A DNA stretch of 64,000 nt, from NCBI GenBank assembly GCA_913061145.1, contig CAJXUQ010000008.1:62001-126000 (forward strand). Reading direction: 5' to 3'. Both the position numbers and the translations under genes were made by a program. The DNA comes from an uncultured Haliea sp. GTDB taxonomy: Bacteria > Pseudomonadota > Gammaproteobacteria > Pseudomonadales > Halieaceae. Shown here piece by piece: positions 36,816-45,730 of the stretch. Under the pieces are notes generated by a model, which was not told the DNA's origin, ran no database searches, and saw only the letters and a list, made by a program, of their open reading frames with translations. The stretch's first letter is position 1. Each line of letters starts with the position of its first letter.

Positions 36816-38597
36816 CTACAGGCTCTCTGTAGACCAGACCAGCGCCAGCAGCTTGCCCTCGGCCAGCTCCTCCACGGGTGCATCGTCGTTGATGACGCGC
36901 AGTTTGCCGTCAGTTGTCAGGGTGAACAGCGGGATCATGCTGGTGCCATTTTTTTCTTTGTAGGCGACGAGGTCAAACTCTGCATTGAGGTTGATCGCCC
37001 GTATCTCCGCGCCACGCGCCAGCAGGCTGGCCAGCTTCTGGTAGGTGACTTCGCTGCCAAAGAGACGCGGTGCGCGGAATTCGTCCGCGGGCCGTTCACG
37101 CTCGCTGACTTCACGCTCTTCCGCGTTGCGCAGGCTGAAAACCTTCTTCGGGCCGAACTCGCTGCGGTATTTCAGGCAGGCCAGCGTGTTCCAACGCGCG
37201 CGCCGGGACATGGCGAAGAGTCTCCCAATGCCCACGAGTTCCAGATACTGGTCGGCGTGGGAGGAAATCGGATCGCCGTAATAGGTTTCCAGTCCCGCCA
37301 TGCGTGCGCTGCGAATCTCTTCATAGGAGGTGTCTGCGAGTTTTACCCGGAAACCCTGCCGTACCAGGGCCTGGGCCACGGCCCGAGCCACGGCATTCGC
37401 GCCGACAATCAGTACGCCGTTCGGCTCCGCTTCGGCGAGGCCCAGTGCACGGGTCGCCGCGCCGGCGGTGAGGCTCTGCAGCACGACGGTGGCGATGATC
37501 ACCAGGAACGTGTAGGCCACCAGGTCCGAGGCGCCAGGGTAGTCGATGCCTTCGAGTCGCAGCGCAAACAGTGAGGAGACGGCTGCGGCAACAATACCGC
37601 GCGGTGCAACCCAGCTCAGCAGCGCTTTCTGGCGCCAGCTGTAGTTGCCGCCGATGGCGGATGCCCATACCACGACCGGCCGCGCCAGTAGCACCACCAG
37701 CAGCACGATCACGCCGTTCCAGCCGGTGGCGAGAATATCCTGGGGATCAACCCGCGCGCCCAGCACAATGAACAGCACCGAGATAATCAGCACCGACAGG
37801 CTTTCCTTGAAGCTGAGTATTTCACTCACGCCCACGTCTTTCATATTGCCCAGCCAGATGCCCATCACGGTAACGGTGAGCAGGCCGGATTCGTGGGCGA
37901 CGTAATCACTGCCGGCGAACATCATGATGACCCAGGCCAGGGTGACCACGTTGATGAGGTATTCCGGAACCCAGTGTTTGCGCAACACGAACCCCAGGCT
38001 GAGGGCGCCAACAAAACCCGCCACCAGGCCGACGCCGATGCTCTGGGCAAACACGGCCCACGAATCCACGCCTGAGAGGATGTACTGGAAGACCAGAACG
38101 GCAAGCAGCGCGCCCACCGGGTCAATCAGAATGCCCTCCCAGCGCAGCACCTGGCTGACCTCCGGCTTGGCGCGCATGGTGCGCAACAACGGGTTGATTA
38201 CAGTCGGCCCGGTGACCACGACCAGTGCCGCAAACAGCAGGGCAACAGGCAGGGAGAAGTCGGCCAGCAGCCAGCAGCCTACCGCCATCAGCACCCAGTT
38301 AAGCAGGGCCCCCCAGCTCACCAGGTTGGTGACTACCCGTCCGTGGCCCTTCAGGTCTCGGAACTTCAGCGTCATGCCACCTTCGAATAGCACCAGTGCC
38401 ACCCCGAGAGACACCATGGGGAAGAGCAGGTCACCGAACTGTTCATCGGGTCGGAGCAGTCCGGTGACGGGTCCGGCGATGATGCCCAGCACCAGCAGGG
38501 CAAGGATAGAGGGCTGCTTCAGTCGCCAGGAGAGCCACTGGGCCCCCACGCCCAGTACCAGTACGGCGGCGATGATGTACAGCAGGTTCTGATCCAC
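36816..38597 (-). CDS. Cation/proton antiporter (CPA1/NhaP-like) with C-terminal Rossmann (TrkA-N-like) domain
   Basis: A 593-residue inner-membrane antiporter. About 12 membrane helices fill residues 1-400, with the ion-site segments VVTGPTVINPLL and EGILIDPVGALLAVL. A Rossmann domain follows (GVLIVGANAVARAVAQALV, about 418-436), as in K+/Na+ antiporters gated by nucleotides, then a TrkA-C-like tail. The GTG at 38597 has AGGAG eight bases upstream and gives the proper hydrophobic start. The frame is open to 38663, but the extra part is not membrane-like. Na+ versus K+ cannot be told. Confidence 0.9.
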   Translation of the reverse strand: MDQNLLYIIAAVLVLGVGAQWLSWRLKQPSILALLVLGIIAGPVTGLLRPDEQFGDLLFPMVSLGVALVLFEGGMTLKFRDLKGHGRVVTNLVSWGALLNWVLMAVGCWLLADFSLPVALLFAALVVVTGPTVINPLLRTMRAKPEVSQVLRWEGILIDPVGALLAVLVFQYILSGVDSWAVFAQSIGVGLVAGFVGALSLGFVLRKHWVPEYLINVVTLAWVIMMFAGSDYVAHESGLLTVTVMGIWLGNMKDVGVSEILSFKESLSVLIISVLFIVLGARVDPQDILATGWNGVIVLLVVLLARPVVVWASAIGGNYSWRQKALLSWVAPRGIVAAAVSSLFALRLEGIDYPGASDLVAYTFLVIIATVVLQSLTAGAATRALGLAEAEPNGVLIVGANAVARAVAQALVRQGFRVKLADTSYEEIRSARMAGLETYYGDPISSHADQYLELVGIGRLFAMSRRARWNTLACLKYRSEFGPKKVFSLRNAEEREVSERERPADEFRAPRLFGSEVTYQKLASLLARGAEIRAINLNAEFDLVAYKEKNGTSMIPLFTLTTDGKLRVINDDAPVEELAEGKLLALVWSTESL

Positions 38598-38753
38598 GCG
38601 AGACTCCTGTCGGTATGCGATGCCAGCGCAGCATAGCGCAATTGTTGGTGTCCGCGCGCGCACGGTTGGCGAGGGGCACGTCCGGGTGCGAGAGTGCGCG
38701 TGGTGTCAAGAGAGCGCCGCACCCGCTGAAACGGTGCGACGCTTGTACGTTGC

Positions 38754-41069
38754 CTAGTCGATGACGCCCGGCTGGCTGTAGTCGCAGACCCCATCGGGGA
38801 AGATGGCCTGCAGCTTTGCATACTCCTCGGCGGACGGTTCCCAGCTGCCGTAAAGGCCCGCATCAATTGCGTCGTCAAGGGGCTGCAGTGCGCAACGGAA
38901 GACGTCACCGGTGATGGGCGCACCGGCGACGATGCGCGATGTGCTGTAGGGTGGAAAGCGCTCTGTGCAGCTGCCGGCGGGCCGGTCATTGAGGATGCCG
39001 TCCCATACCGTCTCTCCGCTGGCGATCAGTTCGCCGTCGCTGTCAAAGCAGCTGTCCACCGCAGCAGCAGGGCGGTTGGCGCCCACCGGGCTATCCGGGT
39101 TGGCATGAATGTTGGCCACCCACTCGTCGAGCACGGCAAACGCCTGCATGGTGTTGTCGTAGTCGCTGCCGTTCGGATTGCGGTCGATGAACCAGATCAC
39201 CTGGTTGGAAGCATCACCATCGTGATTCAGGAGGCGCTGTCGTGTGACGAAGGACTGGATCGTGTTGTGCATGTCCAGCTCGTCCTCCAGGTAGTGGCGC
39301 AGGTCGATGAAAGGTATTTCCGCCTCGCCCCGTTGCACCATCCCCGAATCGAATGCGGCCCGGATCGCGCCCGGGTCGGCGCGCTTGCGTGGCGCCGGTG
39401 TGTCCTCCGTCGCGGTTGTGGCATTGCGCCAACTCCAGGGGTCGATCTGGTTGGGGTACAGCGGCTCGTCGTCGGTCAGGGCAAAGCACAGGTCGATGAT
39501 AAAGGGGCAGCCCTCCTGCACCATGTCCGGTTCGTTCTTCCAGCTGCCGATATTCCAGTTCAGATCGATGAACTCGTCAGGGCTGATGTTGCCGTCAAGC
39601 AGTGCCTGCAGACCGTACTGCACGCCGACGTTGTCCCAGGTGGTGGCGGCAAAGCCGTCCTCGGCACGACCGTAGATGTTGATCACGTCAGCAAAGTGTG
39701 TCCATTCCACCTCGGCCTGCTGCTCTGGCGTGATGCCGGGAGCCTCGCCAAAGTGAGGGTTCAGCGCCAGCGGCGAGAGGCCGCGCCAGGAGGCTGTGCA
39801 CTCGCTGGAACCCTGCGGGACCCAGGGTGTGAGCCCGAAACTGACGACGTCGTTAGGTACATCGTTAACTGCATTCAGGCCTATCAGCCAGCTGCGGTTG
39901 TTCCAATCCGCCCACTTGCCGCCGGGATCTTCGCGCAGTTGCAGATCGATCCAGCGTTCAATCAGCTCGCAGTCCCCGATGTGTATGGTTTGCGTGACCA
40001 TGTCTGAATAGGAGTACTGGGGGACGCCAGCGTCAATCAGCCCTGGATGATTCTGGGCGTAAACGTACTGCTGAATGCCACCACCAGAGCCGCCGACGCC
40101 AACGGTGTACTCGGGTGCACCATAGGCCGAGACGAAACGGCTCTTGACCATGATGGCGGTCTCGCCGCCGAGCTCGAGGTTGTAGTGAGTACCCGTTTTC
40201 GTGCCAGTGGAATAGGCCACCGCGTACCCGGCGGCCAGACCGTCCGTATACAGTGCCCGGCTACGGCTGGGGCCACCCTGGTAGTGGCCAATGGCAACGC
40301 CCCCTTGGAAGTAGTAGATGAGCCGCTGGTTCCAGACGCTCAGGTCGGGGTCGTCGTCCTCTTGGGGCGCTGGCGAGAGCATGGCGATTGAGTAGAGGAA
40401 ACGGTTCAGGCTGCCGCGTTCCCAGCGTACGATGAAGTCGACTTCGCGGTCGTCAATCGTGGTCGTGGTGGCGATGTCGGCGGGGCGTTCGCCGTTTTCC
40501 GGGTAATCCATCCAGGCGCCACCCTCGGTCAGGTATTTGTAACTGACTACTGTTTCCACGCTGCAGTTTTCATCAATCACCGGGCCCAGCTCAAGATCGG
40601 CCAGGTGACGGTCGGTTGCGCAGAAAAAAGGTGCCTGTTGCGGTCCGGAGAAGATTGGCCCACTCGCAGGATGATTGCTCAGGGTGATGCTGGCAGCGGT
40701 GACATTGTTTGCGCTACTGCTGACTTCCAGTGCGTTGTCACCCACCACCAGCCCGACAACCCGGCCCTCCAGGCCGTGGCCGTCGCTGCGTGCTTCGAAC
40801 TGCCCGGTGATATCCTCTCCATCCAGCATCACCACCACGTTCTCCAGTGGCAGCGCGGCCGGCACTTCTATGCCGACCCGCGCCTCTCCCCCGCTGACCA
40901 TCTCGGGTGGGCTGGACAGTACGGAGACGGCGAACGCACCGAGCAGCTCAGGTTCACCTCCGTTTCCATGGTCGGTGCCGTCGCTGCAGGCGGTCAGCAG
41001 CAACGCCAGCGTGAGTAAGTGGGCGCGCAGAGCGCCGCTTTGGCGCGGCGCTGAGAACGGTAGCTGCAT
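38754..41069 (-). CDS. Large secreted lipoprotein, DUF6351-like, with hydrolase-type Ser motif
   Basis: A 771-residue lipoprotein (lipobox LTAC) with a short Ig-like N-terminal region, then a body resembling DUF6351 proteins. The segment YTVGVGGSGGGIQQYVYAQ carries G-x-S-x-G (GGSGG), like the nucleophile elbow of alpha/beta hydrolases, and is followed by PGLIDAGVPQYSYSD as in tannase-like enzymes. Several Cys pairs suggest disulfides outside the cytoplasm. RBS AAGGAG precedes the ATG. No substrate can be given; an esterase-like activity is inference. It stands alone, with 156 bases downstream and 203 upstream free of recognised features. Confidence 0.75.
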   Translation of the reverse strand: MQLPFSAPRQSGALRAHLLTLALLLTACSDGTDHGNGGEPELLGAFAVSVLSSPPEMVSGGEARVGIEVPAALPLENVVVMLDGEDITGQFEARSDGHGLEGRVVGLVVGDNALEVSSSANNVTAASITLSNHPASGPIFSGPQQAPFFCATDRHLADLELGPVIDENCSVETVVSYKYLTEGGAWMDYPENGERPADIATTTTIDDREVDFIVRWERGSLNRFLYSIAMLSPAPQEDDDPDLSVWNQRLIYYFQGGVAIGHYQGGPSRSRALYTDGLAAGYAVAYSTGTKTGTHYNLELGGETAIMVKSRFVSAYGAPEYTVGVGGSGGGIQQYVYAQNHPGLIDAGVPQYSYSDMVTQTIHIGDCELIERWIDLQLREDPGGKWADWNNRSWLIGLNAVNDVPNDVVSFGLTPWVPQGSSECTASWRGLSPLALNPHFGEAPGITPEQQAEVEWTHFADVINIYGRAEDGFAATTWDNVGVQYGLQALLDGNISPDEFIDLNWNIGSWKNEPDMVQEGCPFIIDLCFALTDDEPLYPNQIDPWSWRNATTATEDTPAPRKRADPGAIRAAFDSGMVQRGEAEIPFIDLRHYLEDELDMHNTIQSFVTRQRLLNHDGDASNQVIWFIDRNPNGSDYDNTMQAFAVLDEWVANIHANPDSPVGANRPAAAVDSCFDSDGELIASGETVWDGILNDRPAGSCTERFPPYSTSRIVAGAPITGDVFRCALQPLDDAIDAGLYGSWEPSAEEYAKLQAIFPDGVCDYSQPGVID

Positions 41070-41272
41070 CGTATTCTCCTTATTTTTTACCGTGCAGACT
41101 TCACATACTAGCTGCTCCCGGTGTGGCTGCCAGCGCGGCGGTCCAACTATCTGGACGACACATCCGGAAATGCCGCAAGTCTGCTAGACTCCGCGTTCAC
41201 GAAAAAGCCTGCTGCCATGTGGCGCCAACTGACCGGGCCCCAACCCGCAACCGCTCTGGGAGTGCCAGATAC

Positions 41273-41842
41273 ATGAAGCAGACAATCGCGCGCTGGCTGC
41301 TGCGCGCCGCGGGTTGGAGCCTGGAGGGTGCTCCTCCGGCACATGCGCGCTATGTCCTGATCGCGGCGCCCCATACCTCCAATTGGGACTTTCCGTTGAT
41401 GCTGCTGTACGCCGCCGCCTTCGACATCAAGGTGCGATGGATGGGCAAGCACAGCCTCTTTGTCTGGCCCTTTGGCGGGGTCATGCGCGGCCTCGGCGGA
41501 ATGCCCATCGTCAGGCATCGCGCCGGTAATCTGGTGACGTCCATGGTTGCAGCCTTCGAGCAGGTAGACCAGCTGGTGCTGGTGGTGCCGACGGAGGGCA
41601 CGCGAGACCGCACCGACTACTGGAAATCGGGTTTTTACCACATCGCTCGCCAGGCCAACGTCCCCATCGTGCCTTCCTTTCTGGATTTCTCCCGCAAACG
41701 GGGAGGGTTTGGGCCCGGCCTCTCGACCACCGGCAACGTGGTAGCCGACATGCAGTATTTCCGCGACTTCTATGCCGGTATGGTCGGCAAGTTCCCGGCC
41801 AACGTGGGGCCGATACGGCTGCGGGAAGAGGCGGACCTGTAG
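41273..41842 (+). CDS. Acyltransferase, 1-acyl-glycerol-3-phosphate acyltransferase-like
   Basis: A 189-residue membrane-associated acyltransferase. The catalytic H(X4)D motif is seen in APHTSNWDFPL, and the substrate-binding segment VVPTEGTRDRTDYWKSGFY has the position of the EGTR motif. The frame is open upstream to 41123, but the ATG at 41273 gives the family N-terminus (TIARWLLRAAGWSLEG). It is followed by a strong hairpin. The acceptor is unknown. Confidence 0.87.
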   Translation: MKQTIARWLLRAAGWSLEGAPPAHARYVLIAAPHTSNWDFPLMLLYAAAFDIKVRWMGKHSLFVWPFGGVMRGLGGMPIVRHRAGNLVTSMVAAFEQVDQLVLVVPTEGTRDRTDYWKSGFYHIARQANVPIVPSFLDFSRKRGGFGPGLSTTGNVVADMQYFRDFYAGMVGKFPANVGPIRLREEADL

Positions 41843-41846
41843 TCTT

Positions 41847-41869
41847 GGCCCCCGCGTCCTGCGGGGGCC
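41847..41869 (+). terminator. GC-rich hairpin after the acyltransferase gene
   Basis: GGCCCCCGC (41847-41855) and GCGGGGGCC (41861-41869) form a perfect 9-bp stem with a 5-base loop, five bases after the stop. There is no T-tract, so termination may be incomplete or factor-dependent. Confidence 0.5.
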
Positions 41870-41909
41870 TGCGCCAATGTGGTGGAAAGGCTTGCAGCGG
41901 CCGGCCCTG

Positions 41910-41937
41910 TAAAATAATATATATAATATATTTAATG
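41910..41937 (+). promoter_or_regulatory. AT-only tract with TATAAT before the acyl-CoA dehydrogenase operon
   Basis: Twenty-six A/T bases (41910-41935) lie in GC-rich surroundings, beginning 48 bases upstream of the first dehydrogenase. They contain a perfect TATAAT (41922-41927). No good -35 lies 16-18 bases upstream (TTGCAG at 41892 is too far). The stretch is nearly palindromic and may also be a regulator site, for example for the TetR protein encoded in the operon. Confidence 0.45.
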
Positions 41938-41957
41938 GGATTGCAGGGAGTGTACGC

Positions 41958-43148
41958 TTGAACATCGACTTTTCACCCGCGCAGCGGGAGCTGCGTGACG
42001 CGTTCAGGGCCTATATGCAGGTGCTGATGACACCGGCGCTGCGCGAGGAACTTCAGCAGCCTCTGGCGACCGAGGGTGGTGGTCCGCTCTGGCGCAAAGC
42101 CATGCAGCAAATGGGCGCCGATGGCTGGATCGGTCTGGGCTGGCCAACAGAGTGGGGCGGACGCGGGTATGGCCCGATTGAGCAGTACATTTTTATCGAG
42201 GAGGTCACGCGCGCCGGCCTCCCGTTTCCCTACCTGACCACGGAGTCGATCGGCCCCGCCGTCGCAGAATTTGCCGACCCGGAGATTCGTGACGCCCTGC
42301 TGCCGCGCATCCTCGCGGGTGAGACTGTGGTCGCCATCGGGTACTCCGAACCCCAGGCGGGTACCGATATGGCGGCGCTGCGCACGACTGCAGTACGCGA
42401 GGGAGACGAGTACGTGATCAACGGGCAGAAGGTCTATACCTCGCTCGCACATTTTGCCGATTACGTGTTTCTCGCCGTGCGCACGGGAGATCCGGAAACA
42501 TTGCCGCGGCATAAGGGCATTTCCATTCTGCTGGTCCCGACCAATTCCCCAGGCTTTTCCGCCACCCCCATCTACACCGTGGGTGACGGTGAAACCAATA
42601 TCACCTGGTACGACAACGTGCGTGTGCCTGTCAAGAACCTCATCGGCGCCGAAAACGGTGGCTGGCGCGTGGTCACCAGCCAGCTCAATCGGGAACGGCT
42701 GACACTGATGAACCCCGGCACAGCCAATCTGCTCTACCAGCAGACGTTGGAGCACGCGCGCACCACACTGGCGGCGGATGGCCGGCCCCTGCTGGAGCAG
42801 CCCCGGGTGCAGCGGCTGCTTGCCTCCGTCTACAGCCAGCTCCGTGTGCTGCAGCTTGCCTGTCGCAAACAGGCCTGGGCGATCGCCAATGGCAGCCTGG
42901 AAACCGCTGATGCCTCCGCCATCAAAGTGTCCGGCTACGAGATTTTTCTGAGCTGCTACCGCAGCCTGCTCGAGGTGCTGGGGCCCGACGGTATCCTCAA
43001 ACGCGGCTCCACCGGTGCGCTGCTGCAGGGACAGCTTGAGCTGATTTACCGCTCTGTACCAGTGTATGGCTTCGCTGGCGGCACTAATGAAATTCAGCGC
43101 GATCTTGTGGCCCAGTTCGGACTGGGCCTGCCGCGCGCCAAACGCTAG
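41958..43148 (+). CDS. Acyl-CoA dehydrogenase family protein (larger partner)
   Basis: A 396-residue FAD enzyme that introduces the C2=C3 double bond in an acyl-CoA. It starts NIDFSPAQRELRDAFRAY and contains IGYSEPQAGTDMAALRTTA and YGFAGGTNEIQRDLVA. The start is TTG at 41958 with GGGAG seven bases upstream. A second, smaller acyl-CoA dehydrogenase follows after 11 bases. Such unequal pairs form hetero-tetramers in mycobacterial sterol side-chain degradation (ChsE type), so this is probably one half of a two-gene enzyme. Confidence 0.9.
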   Translation: MNIDFSPAQRELRDAFRAYMQVLMTPALREELQQPLATEGGGPLWRKAMQQMGADGWIGLGWPTEWGGRGYGPIEQYIFIEEVTRAGLPFPYLTTESIGPAVAEFADPEIRDALLPRILAGETVVAIGYSEPQAGTDMAALRTTAVREGDEYVINGQKVYTSLAHFADYVFLAVRTGDPETLPRHKGISILLVPTNSPGFSATPIYTVGDGETNITWYDNVRVPVKNLIGAENGGWRVVTSQLNRERLTLMNPGTANLLYQQTLEHARTTLAADGRPLLEQPRVQRLLASVYSQLRVLQLACRKQAWAIANGSLETADASAIKVSGYEIFLSCYRSLLEVLGPDGILKRGSTGALLQGQLELIYRSVPVYGFAGGTNEIQRDLVAQFGLGLPRAKR

Positions 43149-43159
43149 GAGCAGGGGTT

Positions 43160-44227
43160 ATGGATTTTGCATTGACGGAACTGCAGCAACAGGTGCGCGA
43201 ACTCGCGCGCGAGATTCTGACCGACGGCAGCACCGTGGAACGCTTGCGGGAAATAGAGGAAAGGGAGCAGCGCGTCGATCAGGAACTCTGGCAAACCCTG
43301 CGTGAGGCCGGCCTGTCTGCGGTGGCTGCCAGTGAAGAGGCCGGTGGCGGTGGGCTGGGCCTGCTGGGGTTCGGCCTGATTCTGGAGCAGGTCGGCGCGA
43401 CGGCTGCGCCCATACCGCTGTTGGCTCACGGTCTGGCGGCTTTGGCTGTTGAGCGCAGCCGGGGGGCTTCGGCGCTGGCGCCGCTGCTTGCTGTTGACGG
43501 TTGGATGGCGGCTTCCACACGTACCGATGGCAATACGCTGCGCTGTGTGAACGGTCGGCTCAGCGGGTCGCTGGGTGGCATTGCCCATGGGCGCGGCTGC
43601 CATCACCTGGTTGTTCCCGCCCGCGACGAGCAGGGCTGGTGCCTGTGCCTGCTGGAAGTCTCCAGTGACGAAGTCACCTGGCAGGCTCAGACAAGCACCG
43701 CTCTGGAGCCGCTGGGACTGCTGCAGGTTGACGCCGTGGCCGCGCAGCGGCTGGGTGGCGCCGAATTGCTGGCCTGGCTGGACCAGTGCGGGGCGATGGC
43801 CTCTGCCATGGCGCAGACCGGTGTACTGGATGCTGCACTGCAGCTCGCCCGCAACCATGCCTGCGAGCGGGAGCAGTTCGGTGTGCTTATCGGCAGTTTC
43901 CAGGCAGTGTCCCAGCGCCTGGCGGATTGCTGGATCGACCTGATGAACCTGCGCCTTGCTGCCCTCGCGGCGGCAACACAGCTGGACAATGGTGAGGACG
44001 CCGAGCTGGATGTGCTCACGGCGCGCATCTGGGCGGCAGACGCCGGCCATCGGGTGCTGGCGGGCTGCCAGCATGTGCATGGTGGTTTGGGGCACGACCG
44101 TGACTACCCACTCTGGCGCTATGCGGTATGGGCGCGGCACTACGAGATGCTGTCTGGCGGTGTTAATGTCGCCCTGGAGCAGTTGGGCCAGGCTATCGCG
44201 CTGAACCCCGAGCGGTCCTGTTTGTAA
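43160..44227 (+). CDS. Acyl-CoA dehydrogenase family protein (smaller partner)
   Basis: A 355-residue relative of acyl-CoA dehydrogenase. The start DFALTELQQQVRELAREIL and the C-terminal QHVHGGLGHDRDYPLWRY are family features. The central beta-domain lacks the usual SEPxAGSD substrate motif, as expected when only the partner carries the full active site. It begins 11 bases after the larger subunit gene and ends 49 bases before the hydratase gene. The hetero-tetramer proposal rests on analogy. Confidence 0.88.
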   Translation: MDFALTELQQQVRELAREILTDGSTVERLREIEEREQRVDQELWQTLREAGLSAVAASEEAGGGGLGLLGFGLILEQVGATAAPIPLLAHGLAALAVERSRGASALAPLLAVDGWMAASTRTDGNTLRCVNGRLSGSLGGIAHGRGCHHLVVPARDEQGWCLCLLEVSSDEVTWQAQTSTALEPLGLLQVDAVAAQRLGGAELLAWLDQCGAMASAMAQTGVLDAALQLARNHACEREQFGVLIGSFQAVSQRLADCWIDLMNLRLAALAAATQLDNGEDAELDVLTARIWAADAGHRVLAGCQHVHGGLGHDRDYPLWRYAVWARHYEMLSGGVNVALEQLGQAIALNPERSCL

Positions 44228-44276
44228 TGAGCTCGATCAACTACGATCGACCAATGACACCACGAGTGACGACACT

Positions 44277-45092
44277 ATGAAAACGGTGCTGAGACGACAG
44301 CTGGCAGAGGGAGTGCTTGAGGTCAGCCTGAACAGGCCGGATCGCCTGAACGCCCTGAATGAGAATCTGATCGGCGAGTTGCTGGCTGTGTTTCGCGGCC
44401 TGAACAACGATCGCGAAACGCGGGTGGTTATTCTCACGGGGCGGGGCAAGGGCTTCTGTGCGGGAGCAGATCTCAAGTCCAGTGGATCCCGGCCCGGTTC
44501 GGTGCCCGGCACCGAGGGCATGGGCCAGTTGGGCTATGTCTACAAGTACCAGGAGTATCTGGCGGAGTTGGTATTGGCCATTCAGGAGTGCGACAAGCCT
44601 GTCATTGCGGCCGTCAACGGGGCCGCGGTGGGTGGCGGCCTGGCGCTGGCGCTGGCCTGCGATATCCGCATTACAGCCGAGGTGGGCAAGTTTGGCTCGG
44701 TATTCATCAAGACGGGCCTGTCCTCCTGCGACGTGGGCACCAGCTATCTGCTGCCGCGTATTGTCGGCGTTTCCGCCGCGACAGAGCTGATGCTGACCGG
44801 AAGGGTCTTCCCCGCCGCGGAAGCCCGTGAGCTTGGCCTGGTATCCCGGGTGGTACTGGCTGATGAACTGATCCCGGAAGCCACCCGTCTGGCACAGATG
44901 ATTCTCGAGAACAGTGAGTATGGCGTTTGGATGACCAAGAAAGGCATTCGCGCCAATCAGGACGCCCCCAGCCTGCGCCATGCCATGGAATTGGAAAACC
45001 GCACGCAGGTTCTGGGGTACTTTTCCGGGTGCATGGAAGAATCCATGCAGGCGTTCCAGGAGGGTCGCGCACCCGTATGGAGCAAACTGTGA
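44277..45092 (+). CDS. Enoyl-CoA hydratase/isomerase family protein
   Basis: A 271-residue crotonase-fold enzyme that adds water to, or isomerises, an enoyl-CoA. The oxyanion-hole segments GKGFCAGADLKSS and AAVNGAAVGGGLALALACD are intact. The expected second-step role after the dehydrogenase pair fits beta-oxidation of a bulky acyl chain. The GTG of the TetR gene overlaps its TGA stop. Confidence 0.92.
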   Translation: MKTVLRRQLAEGVLEVSLNRPDRLNALNENLIGELLAVFRGLNNDRETRVVILTGRGKGFCAGADLKSSGSRPGSVPGTEGMGQLGYVYKYQEYLAELVLAIQECDKPVIAAVNGAAVGGGLALALACDIRITAEVGKFGSVFIKTGLSSCDVGTSYLLPRIVGVSAATELMLTGRVFPAAEARELGLVSRVVLADELIPEATRLAQMILENSEYGVWMTKKGIRANQDAPSLRHAMELENRTQVLGYFSGCMEESMQAFQEGRAPVWSKL

Positions 45093-45730
45093 GCACTCCG
45101 GTGACACGGCGCGGGAGGCCGCCAAAAACGTCGCTGGAGGACATCGTCGACAAGGCCGTCGAACTCATGGCCCGTGAGCCCGAAAAAGACCTCTCACTGA
45201 ACGCCATTGCCAAGGCCCTCGGTATCACGCCGATGGCGATCTACCGCTATGCGAGTGATCGGGATGAGCTGATGGAGGCGGTGGCCGATCGTATGTTGCG
45301 TGATTTCAAGCCTGAAATTCCGGATCAGCCCTGGCAGTCGCAGATCCGCCACTGGGCATTCGCCACACGCGACTATTTTCTGGCCAATCCCGCCCTGTTC
45401 ACCATCATCGGCTGGCAACAGCATATCGCCAGTGCATGGCTGGCCCAGATAGCAATCCTGGCCCGTATATTGGCGCAAACCGGGCGGACGGATGAGCGCC
45501 TTGCGGACACGGTGCAATGGGTCTCTACAACTGTGATGAGTGCCATTTTAATGGAAATCGCCAGCAAGCGTTCAGGCTCGCGCGTGAGCATGAGCGATGT
45601 CGACAAGTTGCCCGCGGAGGACGCCGCGCTGGTGCGCTCCCTGATGCGGCACCTGCTGAAGAAGAATGCGCGAACGGTATTTACCGAATGCGTTGAGAAC
45701 ATGATTCTGACGATAGAGGTCTCACAATGA
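45089..45730 (+). CDS. TetR family transcriptional regulator
   Basis: A 213-residue repressor. The N-terminal helix-turn-helix (LSLNAIAKALGITPMAIYRYASDRDELM) follows a basic RRGRPPK arm. The C-terminal part should bind an inducer, possibly an acyl-CoA. GTG at 45089 overlaps the upstream stop and has GGAG six bases before it; ATG at 45077 is also possible. The next gene overlaps it by four bases (ATGA). It probably regulates its own operon (inference). Confidence 0.9.
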   Translation: MSTPVTRRGRPPKTSLEDIVDKAVELMAREPEKDLSLNAIAKALGITPMAIYRYASDRDELMEAVADRMLRDFKPEIPDQPWQSQIRHWAFATRDYFLANPALFTIIGWQQHIASAWLAQIAILARILAQTGRTDERLADTVQWVSTTVMSAILMEIASKRSGSRVSMSDVDKLPAEDAALVRSLMRHLLKKNARTVFTECVENMILTIEVSQ

